Of a stretch of 64,000 nt of DNA, positions 62,952-64,000 are shown piece after piece. The stretch is from assembly GCF_000283155.1 (NCBI RefSeq), contig NW_004454171.1, forward strand, positions 14,700,009 through 14,764,008, given 5' to 3'. Source of the DNA: Ceratotherium simum simum. Taxonomy: Eukaryota; Chordata; Mammalia; Perissodactyla; Rhinocerotidae. The notes beneath the pieces are model-generated. The model did not search any database. It was given only the letters and a program-made list of their open reading frames with translations, and was not told the DNA's origin. Positions within the stretch are counted from its first letter, which is position 1. Every line of letters begins with the position of its first letter. Both the position numbers and the translations under genes were made by a program.

Positions 62952-63953
62952 AGAGAGGATTCCGGGACGATGGCAGAGAAGGAAGTATCAGGAATCTGTC
63001 TCCCCACCTAGACAACAATTGCACTGGCAGAATCTTTCTAATGTAACTGGTTTGGAACTCTGGAGTTTATTGAAGGCTTGCTACTTCCAGGAGAAGCCTT
63101 GGTCTGTAAATTGTGGATAATTTCAGCTCTTAACACAGTAGCTACCCATCCTACACCCCTCAGTCCTATGTCAGGCAGCTATGCACATGTTTCTGAAGCA
63201 GTTTGCAGGAGCCATGGTAGGCAAAAAGCACCGGGTTCTCCAAATATTGGGGATCTATGTTCCGATCACTGATTGGTGCTTCTCATCACAGAGCTGCAGA
63301 GAAAGAGGCAGGCAGCCATTGCTGTTTCACCTCCCCTTATTTTTGCAAGCCCCTCTCCCTTTGGCTCAAGTGACTGCCAAGGGATTTAAAGGTCCAGAAC
63401 TCTTCTTATCCCTCCCTTCTTCATTTTTCTCTTTTTCGCCTTTTAGGAGCCAAATATCAAAGAGTAGGATATTCAAAAATGACAGCATATAGGAGGAAAA
63501 TTAGAAAGTGACAGCGCATGCCCAGGGAAAGGCTCAGAAAAGACTTAAGAAGACCTTAAATTTAAAGTTCAGGCTGAACCTCAGTACAGAGACAGCCTGC
63601 AACAATCAAAAACACAAAAACAATAAGCAAAAACAGTAAGCCCTGGCATAGCAGAAGATTCTGATTTCTAGAGTTACTACGTTATCAGATTCAAATGTCC
63701 ACTTTTGAAGAAAAATTCAGAAGGCAGAATGGTATGGACCATTCAAAGGAAAAAAAAAAAAACAACAGAAACTACCCCTGAAAAAGACCTGACAGCATAT
63801 ATCCCAGACAAAGACTTTAAAACAGCTCTCTTAAAGATGCTTAAAGAACTAAAGGAAGATGTGGAGAAAGTCAAGAAAACAATGTGTGACAAAATGAAAA
63901 TATAAATAAAGAGATACAAAACCTAAAAAGAAACAAGAAAGAAATTCTGGAGA
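62952..63953 (+). mobile_element. Old L1 LINE, 5' part
   Basis: Begins GAGGATTCCGGGACGATGGC, as L1 5' ends do. A 5' UTR-like stretch follows, then coding-like text at about 63705-63905 (KTALLKMLKELKEDVEKVKK) that reads as a coiled-coil ORF1-type segment and stops soon after. The 3' text AAGAAATTCTGGAG is cut by the second L1 start. Antisense to PLXDC2. Confidence 0.7.
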
Positions 63954-64000
63954 ACGAAGTCAAGATGGCGGCGTAGGCAGACTCGGAACTCACCTCCTCC
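63954..64000 (+). mobile_element. 5' end of a second, younger L1 (truncated by window)
   Basis: AAGTCAAGATGGCGGCGTAG, then GCAGACTCGGAACTCACCTC, is the G-rich start typical of full-length mammalian L1 5' UTRs. CpG sites are still present. It runs off the window. Confidence 0.7.

Overview
The window is nuclear DNA of a placental mammal, very probably a perissodactyl (horse family or close relative). The clearest sign is ten copies of a tRNA-derived SINE with the head GGCTGGCC and tail modules of the ERE type, known from equids and related perissodactyls. Most copies are flanked by recognisable target-site duplications. The rest is ancient mammalian repeat (MIR, L2, CR1/L3, MaLR LTRs, hAT and Tigger DNA-transposon remnants, old L1). 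There is no bacterial-style gene organisation, CRISPR array or operon.

One protein-coding gene is supported. The minus strand carries the last two coding exons of PLXDC2 (plexin domain containing 2, TEM7R). The exon at 61447-61607 encodes the juxtamembrane stalk and the single transmembrane helix. The terminal exon, coding 33335-33451, gives the 38-residue cytoplasmic tail ending in SEQC and a TAA stop. Consensus splice sites bound the 27,995-bp intron between them. The 3' UTR runs to lower coordinates from 33334 and its end is not evident. No AATAAA or ATTAAA occurs on the transcript strand in the first 2.3 kb or more after the stop.

Layout: 1 to about 30,000 is sequence downstream of PLXDC2, dominated by L2 tracts, MIRs, three MaLR LTRs, an ERVL-type LTR with a tRNA-Leu-like primer binding site, other LTR remnants and EREs. 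About 30,500-33,334 is the 3' UTR and its possible extension. 33,452-61,446 is the last intron, with six EREs, a long interrupted L2 (42.2-45.1 kb), an unusual palindromic and internally tandem element (43,565-44,120), MITE-like DNA transposons, a CR1/L3 remnant and an old L1 with a MIR and a MaLR LTR inside its span. 61,608-64,000 is the preceding intron. It ends in the 5' part of an old L1 that appears interrupted by the 5' end of a second, younger L1 cut off by the window edge.

The long open frames elsewhere lie in repeats or look like chance. Repeat calls rest on recognising family consensus patterns by eye, so their boundaries are approximate except where a target-site duplication fixes them. 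No new biological system is supported. The most unusual object is the 43.6-44.1 kb foldback element.
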